Made by a program: the position numbers and the translations under genes. The notes beneath the pieces are model-generated. The model saw only the letters and a list, made by a program, of their open reading frames with translations. It did not search any database and was not told the origin of the DNA. Positions 15,146 to 25,624 of a DNA stretch of 64,000 nucleotides are shown piece by piece. The number at the start of each line of letters is the position of its first letter. Positions within the stretch are counted from its first letter, which is position 1. The stretch is from an uncultured Bacteroidales bacterium (GTDB lineage: Bacteria > Bacteroidota > Bacteroidia > Bacteroidales > UBA932), in contig CALVDG010000004.1 of NCBI GenBank assembly GCA_944326255.1, positions 48,794 through 112,793 of the forward strand, read 5' to 3'.

Positions 15146-16456
15146 CTATTTCTGAGTCCTTACTGTAGTGGATTCACTCAGGCCGTTGCAGGATACCTCA
15201 TATCTGTTACCGTCAACCATGTCATACATAAATGCGGTAGACTGCTCGGGATAGTACTGGCTGTAAGTGGCTATCTGCTTGTTGGCCTCCTCTGCGAGCT
15301 CAGAATCAGCATTTCTGGCCTTGATCATATAATCGGTGGCTACCCAGTAATGGGCACGTGACTCTATCTCGTTGCCGTCGCACTTAGACACACTCCAGAT
15401 GGTTCCGATGAGGAAATAAGCCTTGCCGGCATATGCCTGGGAGAGAGAAGCAGCCTGCTTTGCGGCTGCAACAGCATCGGGTCTTCTGTCAAGTTTTGAG
15501 AACAGATAGGTGGCCAGCTCATAGTAATACTGGGCATCTGTCTCGACATCCGACTCATCGGAGTCAATAGCCTGCTGCATATACATTATGGCCTTGTCGG
15601 CTCCATCGGGATGAGATGAGAAAAGTCTGAAGAGCTGGTATGAGTAATCTACTGAAGGCTCCAGTCTGTTCAGGTCCTCGAGGGCATTGCTGAACATATC
15701 CAGGTCGGTACATCCTGCCGAATGGAACAGAGCCAGCATATTCTTCAGAAGCTCAGCGTCTGAAGCATCGTAACGGGGCTGGAATACGGCCACGAGGTTA
15801 TCGCAGCTTGCGACACCGCTCTGTGCGAAGATACTCTCCACATCGCTGATGGCCTTGTCCACCATATTGGAGGGCTTTGCAGCCTTGACAGCCTCAAGGG
15901 TAGAGATACTCTTGTCAAATGCGGCGAACACGTCCTGGTCAACGAGACGGCCGAGCTTGTAGAGCTGCACGGCGTAGTTCATATACCTTACCGCAATGGT
16001 AGTGGAAGTCTTCTCCTTAGCTACGTCCATAGCCTCTCCCAGAGCGTCGAATACCACCTGCTCACTGCCTGCCTCCGCATAATTCATCATATCCACGGCC
16101 CTATTGGTTATAGCCGTAACCGCATACTTGGGATAGTTGTCGATTCGCAGCTGATGCAGCATCATCAGTGTGTCCACCAGTTCCTGCTTGCGGATAGGGT
16201 TGTTGCGGTACTGATTTATCTCCTTTCTCATGATCTTCATACCGTCGAGAAGCATGTTCTGACTGGCTGTGGGAGGGCAGTATCTGAGAGCATTACGCCA
16301 GCTGGGAGCTGCACCCTCAAGGTCTCCCTGCTTTACATACTGCTGATAGAACGAAAGATATTTGACACATTCGGCACTGTCCGCACCGAATCTTCCCTGT
16401 CCGAACGCAAGGACAGACACCAATAATGCAAATGCTGTTAAGAGTATACGTTTCAT
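15146..16456 (-). CDS. Exported TPR-like protein of unknown function
   Basis: Encodes a 436-aa protein with a clear Sec signal peptide (KRILLTAFALLVSVLAFGQG). The rest is mainly alpha-helical with TPR-like repeats (GDLEGAAPSWRNALRYCPP near the start, DRRPDAVAAAKQAASL near residue 330). It is conserved in this position in Bacteroidales, between an outer-membrane protein and lptC, in my recollection of the family. A scaffold in envelope biogenesis is plausible but unproven. No enzyme motif is seen. Confidence 0.82.
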   Translation of the reverse strand: MKRILLTAFALLVSVLAFGQGRFGADSAECVKYLSFYQQYVKQGDLEGAAPSWRNALRYCPPTASQNMLLDGMKIMRKEINQYRNNPIRKQELVDTLMMLHQLRIDNYPKYAVTAITNRAVDMMNYAEAGSEQVVFDALGEAMDVAKEKTSTTIAVRYMNYAVQLYKLGRLVDQDVFAAFDKSISTLEAVKAAKPSNMVDKAISDVESIFAQSGVASCDNLVAVFQPRYDASDAELLKNMLALFHSAGCTDLDMFSNALEDLNRLEPSVDYSYQLFRLFSSHPDGADKAIMYMQQAIDSDESDVETDAQYYYELATYLFSKLDRRPDAVAAAKQAASLSQAYAGKAYFLIGTIWSVSKCDGNEIESRAHYWVATDYMIKARNADSELAEEANKQIATYSQYYPEQSTAFMYDMVDGNRYEVSCNGLSESTTVRTQK

Positions 16457-16487
16457 GTGTTTAGAATTAATAATTTATTGCCGTATT

Positions 16488-17786
16488 TTAATCATATCTG
16501 TATTTGACAAACCAAAGGTCGTGAAGGTTTATATTGACTATGAAATTTATGTATCTTTCCCTCACCATATTGTGCCGGAGCGTTCCGCGCTGTCCCATAT
16601 CAATGGCCACACTTACTGCATTGTGCCATCTGTATATAGGGAATGAGGCTCCGAAAGTAATACCGAATGAGTTGACCTGGTGTCCGTTTACCTTGACATA
16701 CGATTCCTCAAAATATGCTCCCACACGATAGGTCACTCTTTTCATGTAATACCTTATATCGTACATATTGGGCGTTATCTCAAAACCGGCCCTGTAGTAT
16801 CTGGCGTTCTCAGCGGAGAAGTTGCTCCACATACTGTTGTCGGGGAATGAGCTCCCGCGCCAGTTCTGCTGGATGAAATCCGCACCGACAGCCCACTTGT
16901 CATTGACCCGGTACGACACTCCTACTCCGAACTCATCGGCTATGTCCATGGACGTATGTCCGCCGCTGCTGTAGAGAACTGTATCCGCCGCTGAAAAGGC
17001 ATACTTGGCCACATCGCCCTTAAGGCTGTTGCCGATACGGTATGTTCCGCCTATCACTATCTGGGAATTGTTCCTGGCTATAGGCTGGATATACTGGAGT
17101 CCGAACTTTCCGGAAAAACAGTGAACCTTGTAATCCCACCCGGTGGATATCGTGTTGTACAGCGATGAGGAATTGAACAGAATGTCGTTGTGCTTGTTGA
17201 TATAACCGAAATAATATATGCCCTCGGCTCCTATGGATATCCGGTCAAACAGCATCACCGCTCCGCCGAAAAACAACTGGTATATACTGCCCGTCCCGAA
17301 TTTCTGATACTTTACGTCACCTATCTGAGAAACGATGCCCGGGTCTGTCTCGGTGGACTGGAACTTATATCCCACATTGCTGAACGGCGCAATGCCTACT
17401 ATGAACGCGGACTTCTTGTATATGGGAAAAGTCAAAGCCACGTTCTGCATATTGAATACATTGTACGCGGCTTTGGTCACATTGTCGTTGGTATACAGAT
17501 TCTGCTGATTGATACCGAAATCCAGCATAAAGGCGAGTGTATCCCTGGCTGTTATGGCAGCGGGATTGGTATAGTTGATGTAACCGTTGTCCCTCATACC
17601 TATGCCTATGCCGCCCATGGCCTGGTTGTAGGCCGTGCCGTCGTAAGCCATACGGCCTACACCGAACACTGAATAAGGGGAATAAGAACCGAGCGCGTCG
17701 ATGTTCTGTCCTCCGGCCTTAAAGCCGCTGAGACCTAGAATCAACGCACTTAACGTGACAATCAGGATCTTATTTCCTTTAAACAT
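16488..17786 (-). CDS. Outer-membrane beta-barrel protein (FadL/PorV-like)
   Basis: Encodes a 432-aa predicted outer-membrane protein. A signal peptide (about residues 1-27) is followed by GSYSPYSVFGVGRM and AMGGIGIGMRDNGYINYTNPA, resembling the hatch/N-terminal region of FadL-like and PorV-like barrels. Alternating amphipathic strands continue to a C-terminal aromatic-rich strand ending in KYRYD. A transport or secretion role is inferred. Its first codons overlap the 3' end of coaX by 8 bp, so translation is coupled. Confidence 0.8.
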   Translation of the reverse strand: MFKGNKILIVTLSALILGLSGFKAGGQNIDALGSYSPYSVFGVGRMAYDGTAYNQAMGGIGIGMRDNGYINYTNPAAITARDTLAFMLDFGINQQNLYTNDNVTKAAYNVFNMQNVALTFPIYKKSAFIVGIAPFSNVGYKFQSTETDPGIVSQIGDVKYQKFGTGSIYQLFFGGAVMLFDRISIGAEGIYYFGYINKHNDILFNSSSLYNTISTGWDYKVHCFSGKFGLQYIQPIARNNSQIVIGGTYRIGNSLKGDVAKYAFSAADTVLYSSGGHTSMDIADEFGVGVSYRVNDKWAVGADFIQQNWRGSSFPDNSMWSNFSAENARYYRAGFEITPNMYDIRYYMKRVTYRVGAYFEESYVKVNGHQVNSFGITFGASFPIYRWHNAVSVAIDMGQRGTLRHNMVRERYINFIVNINLHDLWFVKYRYD

Positions 17787-18501
17787 TATTTAATTGCGCA
17801 ATTTTAAACAATCCTTTCAAAACAAGATTGAAAGTTACAAATATCGGGGATTTTAACTTCTTTGCAAAAAAAAGTGAGTCCCCTCCGGTAAAAATAACCC
17901 TGCACTGCGGATTGTTCTCAAGGTACTTTTCCACTTCAAACATTATGCCTAACACGACACCGTTATTGATTGCTTCCGCAGTATTTCCGCCGTATGTCCT
18001 TACAAGAGCTGCAGGAGACACAAGCGGAAGCCGCCCGGTATGCTCGTGCAGAGCCTTCAACCTGAGACTGAGTCCGGGAGAGATATTGCCCCCCATGAAT
18101 CTTCTGTCCGATGTCACCAGGTCCACTGTTATAGCCGTTCCGAAATCAAAGATCAGACAGTTCTCATCCGGAAAAAGCTCAGCAGCACCCAGGGCGGCCG
18201 CGATCCTGTCCGCACCAAGAGTACCCGGAGTTTCATAATCCACTTTCAACGGCATCGGAGTGGAAGCACTGACCATTACGAGCTTTCCGCACACCGTTCT
18301 CAGTCCGGCCTCCAGAGCCGGGTCGTCCTGAGCCACGGAAGAGACACATACCACATCTATCTCCCCGCCGGTATGCTCTTTCTCTACGGCAGACAGCAGT
18401 TCCGCCTTTTCCAACCTGCGCACACTCAGAATCGAACTGCCGTCCGAGACCGCCAGCTTGCAGTGGGAAGAGTTCCCTATGTCTATCAGCAGATTCTTCA
18501 C
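17779..18501 (-). CDS. coaX: Type III pantothenate kinase
   Basis: Encodes a CoaX (about 240 aa) catalysing the first step of coenzyme A synthesis, phosphorylation of pantothenate. It has the ASKHA fold: phosphate-1 NLLIDIGNSSHCKLA, the TLGADRIAAALGA segment, phosphate-2 LIFDFGTAITVDLV and GGNISPGLSLRLKALHEHT. There is no ATG in a sensible place. GTG at 18499-18501 gives the normal CoaX N-terminus, and a TTG at 18525 is possible. It lies between mfd and the OMP gene and overlaps the latter by 8 bp. Confidence 0.93.
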   Translation of the reverse strand: MKNLLIDIGNSSHCKLAVSDGSSILSVRRLEKAELLSAVEKEHTGGEIDVVCVSSVAQDDPALEAGLRTVCGKLVMVSASTPMPLKVDYETPGTLGADRIAAALGAAELFPDENCLIFDFGTAITVDLVTSDRRFMGGNISPGLSLRLKALHEHTGRLPLVSPAALVRTYGGNTAEAINNGVVLGIMFEVEKYLENNPQCRVIFTGGDSLFFAKKLKSPIFVTFNLVLKGLFKIAQLNNV

Positions 18502-18531
18502 AGACAATGACTTTAAGGCCGGCAAAGATAG

Positions 18532-21500
18532 TTACAATTTCTGTATGAGGTTATAAGCACCTTCGATAGTTTTCACATTTTTCACCGTTATGTACAGCTT
18601 GTCATTATTCTCCTTGAGCATGTACCTGGACGGATCCCGGTGCTGAATATTCTTGATGATATCCGAGAATCTGCTGCTGCGGTAGAACGGAGACATGGAG
18701 TTGGAGATAAAATACATCACCATCGCACCGTTCTTGAGCACTATCTTCTCGAATCCCCTCTCGCGGGCGGCCATCCTGAGCCGAACCACGAATATGAGCT
18801 GCTTGAACTCCTCCGGTATGGGACCGAAACGGTCCTCTATATCGGCGATGAAACGCTGCAGCGAGGCCTCGTCTGATATCGAGTCCAGTTCCTTGTAGAG
18901 CCTGATCTTCTCAGCCGTAATATTAATATAGGTATCGGGTATCAATATCTCCAGGTCTGTATCCACAACACAGTCTGTCACATAGGTTTGATCTTCCTCC
19001 TTCATGCCAGGCAGATCCGGTACTGTGCCCTTGATCTCCTCAAAGGCCTCGGCCAGGATACGCTGGTAGGTCTCGAAGCCCATTTCGGCGATATATCCGC
19101 TCTGCTCGGCACCCAGCATATTGCCCATACCGCGGATATCCAGGTCACGCATCGCTATGTTGAATCCGCTGCCCAGGTCAGAGAAAGCCTCTATGGCATC
19201 CAGCCTGCGTTTCGCGTCATCCGAAAGGCTGGTCATCGGAGGCACTATCAGATAGCAGTAGGCCTTGCGGCTGGACCGCCCTACCCTGCCCCGCAGCTGA
19301 TGCAGGTCGCTCAGACCATAGTTCTGAGCCTGGTTGATGATTATCGTATTGGTATTCGGAATGTCTATTCCGTTCTCTATGATAGTGGTGGCTATCAACA
19401 CGTCATAGTCTCCGGACATATATTCGATAATCTTGTTCTCCAGCTCCTTCGGCTCCATCTGACCATGAGCCACGCAGGTCTTGATGCCGGGCACTATCCT
19501 ACGGATGATATCCTCCACCTCGTAGATGTCCTGTACCCGGTTGTGCACGAAGAATACCTGCCCTCCCCTTCCGGTTTCCTCGTTGATGATATCCCGGATG
19601 GTATCCTCGTTGAAGTCTATGATCTCCGTCTGTATCGGAAGCCGGTTGGGCGGAGGAGTGTTGATGATCGAAAGATCCCTGGCACCGAGCAGGGAGAACT
19701 GAAGTGTCCTGGGTATAGGAGTAGCCGTCAGTGTCAGAGTATCCACAGACAGTTTCAGACGCCGCAGGGCTTCCTTGGCCGCCACTCCGAATTTCTGCTC
19801 CTCGTCGATAATCAGCAGACCCAGATCTTTGAAGGCAATACTCTTGCCCAAAAGCCTGTGAGTACCTATTATGATATCTATCTTACCGTTTTTGAGTCTC
19901 TCCGTTATATCCGCCACTTCCTTGGCAGTCCTCAGACGGCTCAGATAGTCGATTGTACATGGGAAATTACGCAGTCGGTCCCTGAAAGTATTGTAATGCT
20001 GCAAGGCCAGAATGGTGGTCGGCACCAGCACGGCAACCTGCTTGTTGTCGGCCACGGCCTTGAAAGCCGCCCTCATGGCCACCTCGGTCTTACCGAATCC
20101 CACGTCGCCGCATACCAGACGATCCATCGGGCAGTCGCTCTCCATGTCCTTCTTAACGGCTTCGACAGCCTTTATCTGGTCCGGGGTCTCCTCGTACTGG
20201 AACGAGGACTCGAACTCATGCTGCAGGAATGAGTCCGGACTGAATGCGAATCCCTTGGCCACCCTGCGCTGAGAGTAAAGCCGTATCAGATCCTCGGCTA
20301 TGTCCTTGACCTTGGACTTCGCGCTGCTCTTGAGCTTCTCCCAGTTGCCCGTACCGAGCTTGTTGATCTTGGGAGGCTTGGTCGAGTCTCCGGAACGGTA
20401 CTTGGATATGCGGTGCAGCCCGTGTACCGACACGAACAGTACATCATTGTCCCTGTAGATAAGTTTTATGGCCTCCTGCACCTTACCGTTGATACGGTTC
20501 TTGACCAGACCGCCGAAACGTCCTATACCGTGGTCGATATGGACGATATAGTCTCCTTCTTTGAACGAGTTGATATCGTTCATCGTCAGTCTCTCGCTTC
20601 TCTCGACTGTCCTCTTCAGCCTTATACGGCGGTAACGGTCGAATATCTGATGGTCGGTATACAGGCATATCTTAGAGTCATGGTCTATGAAGCCTTCCTG
20701 TATCGTGTACTCCATATACTTGAGACTCAGGTCAAAAGACGAGAATATATTGCGCAGACGTTCTATCTGACTGCGGTTCTCGCTCATGATGTACACTTCA
20801 TAGCCGTCACTTCTGCGGGACTTTATATCGGAAGCCAGAAGCTCGAAATTCTTGTTGAAAGCCGGTTGGGGAGATGTATTGAACTCTATCTCCACATCCG
20901 CTTCAGGCTTGTGCAGCGGAGAAAGATACACTCTCTTATGCCTCGAATCCCCGTCCTCGGTAAAGTTCTCCACACCAGAAATCCATATCACTGAGTCATC
21001 GGGAAGAACACTGTATATGGAACAGAAATCATCGTTTCCGTCAACCTTGGTTGAAGTAATATTGGGATAGACATTCAGCACCTCAAGCTCGTTTCCCGCA
21101 GTATGCTGGGTGTTGACATCGAACATACGGATCGAATCCACCTCGTCTCCGAAGAAATCCAGACGGTACGGCTTGTCATTGTTGTACGAGAAAAGGTCTA
21201 TGATACCTCCTCTGACAGCATACTCACCAGGTCTGGATACAAAATCCACTCTGGTAAAACCGAGTCCATACAGATCATCCTGCAATTTCTCAAACGAAAC
21301 TGTAGTTCTTTTTACTATCCTAAGCACTGCCGTAGACAGCTCTTTCTGACTGGGAACGTACTCGTCAAACGCATCCTTATAGCCGGCTATTATCAGAAAG
21401 TCACCATTGTACGTCCCTTCCCTATAATCGGCAAGGGCACTTATTGCAGCAGTACGCTGTACCTTGGCCGACATATCCTTCATCGTCCCCTTGACGGTCC

Positions 21501-21759
21501 TGACATCGGAAGTCGGAAAAAAATAAACATTGCCGTCACCTATTATATTATACAGGTCATTGACACAGGCCGCGGCCTCGTCCTTTCCCTGGAGCACTAC
21601 CAGATGGACTCCGCTCTCTACAGTATCAGATATCGCAAAAGCCTTGGCTGACGAATATAAACCATTGACATTAACCGACTTAATACTCTTATCCTGTAAA
21701 GATTTACGGAGCAGTCCGACACTCTCGCTTTTCAACAATCCTTCTATTTTACGGTTCAT
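18532..21759 (-). CDS. mfd: Transcription-repair coupling factor
   Basis: Encodes a 1075-aa Mfd that displaces RNA polymerase stalled at DNA damage and recruits UvrA. Domain order: UvrB-like N-terminal part, RNA-polymerase-interacting CarD-like domain near residue 400 (FKEGDYIVHIDHGIGRFGG), RecG-type helicase with Walker A GDVGFGKTE near 550, DEEQ box near 650 and motif VI GRVGRSSRKAYCY, then the C-terminal TRCF domain. The length is slightly under the enterobacterial 1148 aa. It is the first gene of a long minus-strand run, divergent from ruvB across a 277-bp AT-rich spacer. Confidence 0.97.
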   Translation of the reverse strand: MNRKIEGLLKSESVGLLRKSLQDKSIKSVNVNGLYSSAKAFAISDTVESGVHLVVLQGKDEAAACVNDLYNIIGDGNVYFFPTSDVRTVKGTMKDMSAKVQRTAAISALADYREGTYNGDFLIIAGYKDAFDEYVPSQKELSTAVLRIVKRTTVSFEKLQDDLYGLGFTRVDFVSRPGEYAVRGGIIDLFSYNNDKPYRLDFFGDEVDSIRMFDVNTQHTAGNELEVLNVYPNITSTKVDGNDDFCSIYSVLPDDSVIWISGVENFTEDGDSRHKRVYLSPLHKPEADVEIEFNTSPQPAFNKNFELLASDIKSRRSDGYEVYIMSENRSQIERLRNIFSSFDLSLKYMEYTIQEGFIDHDSKICLYTDHQIFDRYRRIRLKRTVERSERLTMNDINSFKEGDYIVHIDHGIGRFGGLVKNRINGKVQEAIKLIYRDNDVLFVSVHGLHRISKYRSGDSTKPPKINKLGTGNWEKLKSSAKSKVKDIAEDLIRLYSQRRVAKGFAFSPDSFLQHEFESSFQYEETPDQIKAVEAVKKDMESDCPMDRLVCGDVGFGKTEVAMRAAFKAVADNKQVAVLVPTTILALQHYNTFRDRLRNFPCTIDYLSRLRTAKEVADITERLKNGKIDIIIGTHRLLGKSIAFKDLGLLIIDEEQKFGVAAKEALRRLKLSVDTLTLTATPIPRTLQFSLLGARDLSIINTPPPNRLPIQTEIIDFNEDTIRDIINEETGRGGQVFFVHNRVQDIYEVEDIIRRIVPGIKTCVAHGQMEPKELENKIIEYMSGDYDVLIATTIIENGIDIPNTNTIIINQAQNYGLSDLHQLRGRVGRSSRKAYCYLIVPPMTSLSDDAKRRLDAIEAFSDLGSGFNIAMRDLDIRGMGNMLGAEQSGYIAEMGFETYQRILAEAFEEIKGTVPDLPGMKEEDQTYVTDCVVDTDLEILIPDTYINITAEKIRLYKELDSISDEASLQRFIADIEDRFGPIPEEFKQLIFVVRLRMAARERGFEKIVLKNGAMVMYFISNSMSPFYRSSRFSDIIKNIQHRDPSRYMLKENNDKLYITVKNVKTIEGAYNLIQKL

Positions 21760-22036
21760 TTCCTATTGATAACCCTGTTAATATCTTATGACAAATTTTT
21801 TTCTGTTTTTGAAAACATTGTATAATGAACAATTTTTATCAAAATGCTAAAATTTTTTATCAACAACTTTTCATCACAGCTTTTTCACATAACAAAAATA
21901 CCAAGTTTTATTAAAATTACTGATTTTATGAGCGGTTTTTCAAAACTTCGAACATCATTACAGATTTTGTCAACATATTGACAAGCATAAAACATAATCA
22001 AGAAATTTTTAAAAAACTATATCTATATTTGTATTT
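21760..22036. other. Very AT-rich mfd-ruvB spacer with DnaA-box-like sites (possible origin)
   Basis: No gene is seen. The sequence is mostly A and T runs and carries several TTATCCACA-like nonamers: TTATCAACA at 21857, TTGTCAACA at 21967, TTATCAAAA at 21836, and reverse-strand TTATCAATA at 21764-21772 and TTGTCAATA at 21976-21984. Genes to the left run mostly leftward and those to the right mostly rightward. Two parS-like sites lie 13 kb to the right. An ordinary divergent promoter region is the simpler explanation. Confidence 0.35.
22024..22031 (+). promoter_or_regulatory. -7 box (TATATTTG) of ruvB
   Basis: TAnnTTTG match. It is 20 nt from the ATG at 22052 but only 5 nt from the ATG at 22037, favouring the later start. 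Confidence 0.45.
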
Positions 22037-22051
22037 ATGTTTACGAGCGGT

Positions 22052-23080
22052 ATGAATAACGGTGATTTTGATGCCAGGACGCAAAGTGCCGTCAAAGATA
22101 GCGATTTTGAAGGAAAGATCAGGCCACAGGACTTCGGAGAGTTTTCCGGCCAGGACAAGATCATCGAGAATCTGAAAATTTTCGTAAAGGCCGCCCTGCT
22201 CAGGGGAGAGGCCCTGGATCATATTCTTCTGCACGGGCCTCCGGGACTGGGAAAGACTACTCTTGCTCATATAGTAGCCAATGAGCTGGGAGTCAATATG
22301 AAGATAACCTCAGGCCCGATACTGGACAAGCCCGGGGACCTGGCCGGCCTGCTTACAGGACTGGAGACCGGGGACGTGCTGTTCATAGACGAGATTCACC
22401 GTCTGTCGCATGTAGTGGAGGAGTATCTGTATTCGGCCATGGAGGACTTCACTATAGACATCATGATAGACAAGGGGCCCGGTGCGCGTTCCGTGCAGAT
22501 AGGTCTCAATCATTTTACCCTTATCGGAGCCACTACCCGCAGCGGTCTTATTACTTCTCCGCTCAGGGCCAGATTCGGCATTACCGCCCATCTGGAGTAT
22601 TACGATGCTCCGGTATTGAAGAATATCATCAGGCGCAGTGCCTCCATCCTTAACATAGAGATAGAGGACAGGGCCGCGATGGAGATAGCGATGCGCAGCC
22701 GAGGTACACCCCGTATAGCCAATTCGCTTTTGCGCAGGGTCAGGGATTTCGCGCAGGTCAAGGGCTCCGGTTTCATCGATCTGGAGATAGCTTCCTATGC
22801 CCTCGACGCACTGAATATCGACAAGCGCGGACTGGACTCTATAGACAACAAGATACTCAATACCATTATCTACAAGTTCAAGGGCGGCCCTGTGGGGCTG
22901 GGTACGATAGCTACCGCCATAGGTGAGGACCCCGGTACTGTGGAAGAGGTATATGAGCCTTATCTGATAAAAGAAGGTTTTATCCACCGTACTCCCCGCG
23001 GACGCGAGGCCACTGACCTGGCCTATCAGCATCTCGGAGTGGATAAATATGCTCCTGACAGTTTATTCAATACGTTATGA
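22052..23080 (+). CDS. ruvB: Holliday junction branch-migration ATPase RuvB
   Basis: Encodes a 342-aa AAA+ motor that, with RuvA, drives Holliday junction branch migration. Motifs are intact: [15 protein letters not shown]-terminus, Walker [10 protein letters not shown], Walker B DEIHRL, sensor/arginine-finger region [12 protein letters not shown], and a C-terminal winged helix ending in [17 protein letters not shown]. The start MNNGDF (22052) is preferred over MFTSGMNN (22037) because of the -7 box spacing. The stop overlaps the glycosyltransferase start by 4 bp. RuvA is separately encoded at 38758-39342. Confidence 0.97.
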   Translation: MNNGDFDARTQSAVKDSDFEGKIRPQDFGEFSGQDKIIENLKIFVKAALLRGEALDHILLHGPPGLGKTTLAHIVANELGVNMKITSGPILDKPGDLAGLLTGLETGDVLFIDEIHRLSHVVEEYLYSAMEDFTIDIMIDKGPGARSVQIGLNHFTLIGATTRSGLITSPLRARFGITAHLEYYDAPVLKNIIRRSASILNIEIEDRAAMEIAMRSRGTPRIANSLLRRVRDFAQVKGSGFIDLEIASYALDALNIDKRGLDSIDNKILNTIIYKFKGGPVGLGTIATAIGEDPGTVEEVYEPYLIKEGFIHRTPRGREATDLAYQHLGVDKYAPDSLFNTL

Positions 23081-24192
23081 AAGTATTGATGACAGCGGAT
23101 GCGCGCAGTGTCCATACCCGCAGATGGGCAGTATCGCTGCAAGCCGGCGGTGTGGATATTGTTTTGTATTCGTTATACCCCCCGCCTGATAATTTTTTCG
23201 AGGAACACGGAATAAGGCTCTATGTATTCGATTTATTTACATACAAGTCGGATAAGGGATTGAAAGCCGTGGCAGGGATGCTCTCGAAGCACTGGAAAGC
23301 TGTCGAAGATCTTAAGACTGTGATCAGAATCGAAGCTCCGGACATTCTGCATGCCCACTATGCGACCAGTTTCGGGCTTATTGCCGCACTTACAGATTTT
23401 CATCCGTTTATTATATCGGTATGGGGCAGTGATGTGTATGAGTTTCCCTATCTGTCTCCTGTTAATGAAAAAGCGCTGAGATATATTTTCCGAAAGGCAG
23501 ACAACATTCTTTCCACAAGTTATGCCATGGCACGGCAGGCTATGAATTTTACAGAAAAATTAATATCAATTACGCCGTTCGGGGTGGATACTTCAGTTTT
23601 TAAGAAGTTCGATAAATGCGGTCCGGGTGAGGGCAGGTTTGTCGTCGGCAATGTGAAGACTCTGGAACCGAAATATGGTATAGATGTTCTGATTAAGGCG
23701 TTTAAGATCCTAAAGGAAAGAAATGGTGTTTTGGATCCTGAATTGGTTATAATCGGTGATGGTCGGTGTAGGGAAGAATATGAGAGGCTTGCTGAGGATT
23801 TGGGGATATCCCGGAATGTAAAGTTTGTAGGAAAGATTCCCAATCATGAGCTGCCGCAGTGGTACAATTCATTTTCAGTAGCAGTATCATTGTCCAGAAG
23901 TGAGAGTTTCGGAGTTGTTGCAGTAGAGGCCATGGCCTGCGGATGTCCTGTGGTGGTTTCAGATGCTGATGGTTTTAAGGAGGTGGTTCTTAATGGAGTT
24001 ACCGGATTTGTAGTTCCAAGAAATGAACCTGGGATGGCCGCATTGGCTATTCAGAAATTCATAGATGATCCTGATTTGAGGGAAAGATTGGGAAACAAAG
24101 GCATACAGCATGTAAAAGAGCTGTATTCATGGGATGATAATGTTGCAACAATGATAAGTATCTATTCTGATGTCAGAAAATTTAAAGACTAA
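23077..24192 (+). CDS. Glycosyltransferase family 4
   Basis: Encodes a 371-aa GT-B-fold glycosyltransferase, probably using a nucleotide sugar in surface polysaccharide or LPS synthesis. Features: [14 protein letters not shown] early, DVYEFPY, the acceptor-domain [11 protein letters not shown] junction, donor-domain [17 protein letters not shown] and the E-x7-E motif in [21 protein letters not shown]. The start overlaps ruvB by 4 bp (ATGA) and its end overlaps the flippase gene by 23 bp. The three-gene cluster has noticeably lower GC than ruvB or frdA. Confidence 0.92.
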   Translation: MKVLMTADARSVHTRRWAVSLQAGGVDIVLYSLYPPPDNFFEEHGIRLYVFDLFTYKSDKGLKAVAGMLSKHWKAVEDLKTVIRIEAPDILHAHYATSFGLIAALTDFHPFIISVWGSDVYEFPYLSPVNEKALRYIFRKADNILSTSYAMARQAMNFTEKLISITPFGVDTSVFKKFDKCGPGEGRFVVGNVKTLEPKYGIDVLIKAFKILKERNGVLDPELVIIGDGRCREEYERLAEDLGISRNVKFVGKIPNHELPQWYNSFSVAVSLSRSESFGVVAVEAMACGCPVVVSDADGFKEVVLNGVTGFVVPRNEPGMAALAIQKFIDDPDLRERLGNKGIQHVKELYSWDDNVATMISIYSDVRKFKD

Positions 24193-25624
24193 GACAGCGA
24201 ATGGAGTGGGCTGGGGATTTGCCGACAATATACTCGGTCTGGGAATCACGGCTGCGGCAAATATTATACTGGCCAGGATTCTCTCGCCTGCCGATTTCGG
24301 TATCATCGGTATGACTGCTATCTTTATGACATTGTCTACATCTCTGGTGGACAGTGGCTTTACAGGTGCTCTTACAAGAAAGAAGGATGCTGTCAAGGCT
24401 GATTTCGATACTGTATTCTATTTCAATCTGGCAGTAAGCTGTCTTTTATATGCCGTACTGTTTTTCTGTTCACCTTTCATAGCAAGGTTTTTCAGGGAAC
24501 CGATACTGGTCCCCGTTATCAGAATATTGGGTATATCCCTTGTCATCAATGCTTTCGGAATAGTACAGAAAATTATCCTGGTGCGCAGGATTGACTTCAG
24601 GACTCAGGCTTGGATATCTCTGGTCTCATCATTTGCCGCAGCAGTTGCCGCTGTTGTAATGGCATTTTACGGATTCGGGGTATGGAGTCTCGTAGTGCTT
24701 CAGGTAGGCAAACTGGCTGTGAATACTATTCTGCTTTGGTCTGTTTCGAAATGGCATCCGGGCCTGTGTTTTTCCCGAAAGAGTTTCAGGGATATGTTCT
24801 CATTCGGAGGGCGGCTTTTGATAACCTCCATCATCAGTGCGATCTGGAGTGAGATGTATTCGTTCATAATAGGAAAGATGTATTCTTCATCCGTTCTCGG
24901 TCAGTATTCGAGGGCTGATAAAGTCAAGAATATGGTCACCTCCAATGTAAGCTCGGTTATGCAGAAAGTAAGTTATCCTGTTCTTGCCTCTATCCAGGAT
25001 GAAGGTGAAAGACAGATCAATGTCTATAGAAAAATCTTGAAAACCACTGTGCTTATATCATTTACCGCTGTTTTCGGAGTATGGGCAGTAGCGGGTCCCT
25101 TTATACTCACTTTTTTCGGTGATCAATGGCTTCCTGCTGTTGGTTATCTCCGTATCATGTGTTTTTCAGGTCTTTTTCTGCCATTGATGATGTGCAGTGT
25201 CAATGTCATAAATGCCGACGGGCGTTCCGACATAACACTTGTTCTGGAGATTTTAAAGACTGTAATGGGACTGATTCCTGTAGTTTTCGGAATTATATTC
25301 AGTGTAGAGGCTCTTTTATGGAGTATGGTGGGTGTCTCTTTCATTCTGTTTGTCGTCCATGCCGCATATGTGTCGAAGGTGATTCATTATTCCGTGGGCC
25401 GTCAGCTGGCTGACATTCTCCCCACCTTGTGTGTGTCTATAGTCATGGCTTTGATTGTCAATGCTATGAATATGCTTGCCATGCCTCAATGGTTATTGCT
25501 GCTGCTTCAGATCTGTGCTGGGGTTACGATAGTTGTCCTTGCATACGAGTTTGTGTATAAAAGCACTGAATACAAGGATATTAAAAATGAGCTGTTCCGC
25601 TTGATAAGAAAGATAGGAAAATGA
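24170..25624 (+). CDS. Oligosaccharide flippase (Wzx/MOP superfamily)
   Basis: Encodes a 484-aa polytopic membrane protein with about 12-14 helices. The start NGVGWGFADNILGLGITAAANIILARILSP is typical of polysaccharide-biosynthesis flippases (MOP exporters). It would turn lipid-linked glycan units across the inner membrane. It overlaps the upstream glycosyltransferase by 23 bp and the downstream GT2 by 4 bp, so the three genes form one translationally coupled block. The glycan is unknown; no polymerase or ligase is in the window. Confidence 0.9.
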   Translation: MSENLKTKTANGVGWGFADNILGLGITAAANIILARILSPADFGIIGMTAIFMTLSTSLVDSGFTGALTRKKDAVKADFDTVFYFNLAVSCLLYAVLFFCSPFIARFFREPILVPVIRILGISLVINAFGIVQKIILVRRIDFRTQAWISLVSSFAAAVAAVVMAFYGFGVWSLVVLQVGKLAVNTILLWSVSKWHPGLCFSRKSFRDMFSFGGRLLITSIISAIWSEMYSFIIGKMYSSSVLGQYSRADKVKNMVTSNVSSVMQKVSYPVLASIQDEGERQINVYRKILKTTVLISFTAVFGVWAVAGPFILTFFGDQWLPAVGYLRIMCFSGLFLPLMMCSVNVINADGRSDITLVLEILKTVMGLIPVVFGIIFSVEALLWSMVGVSFILFVVHAAYVSKVIHYSVGRQLADILPTLCVSIVMALIVNAMNMLAMPQWLLLLLQICAGVTIVVLAYEFVYKSTEYKDIKNELFRLIRKIGK

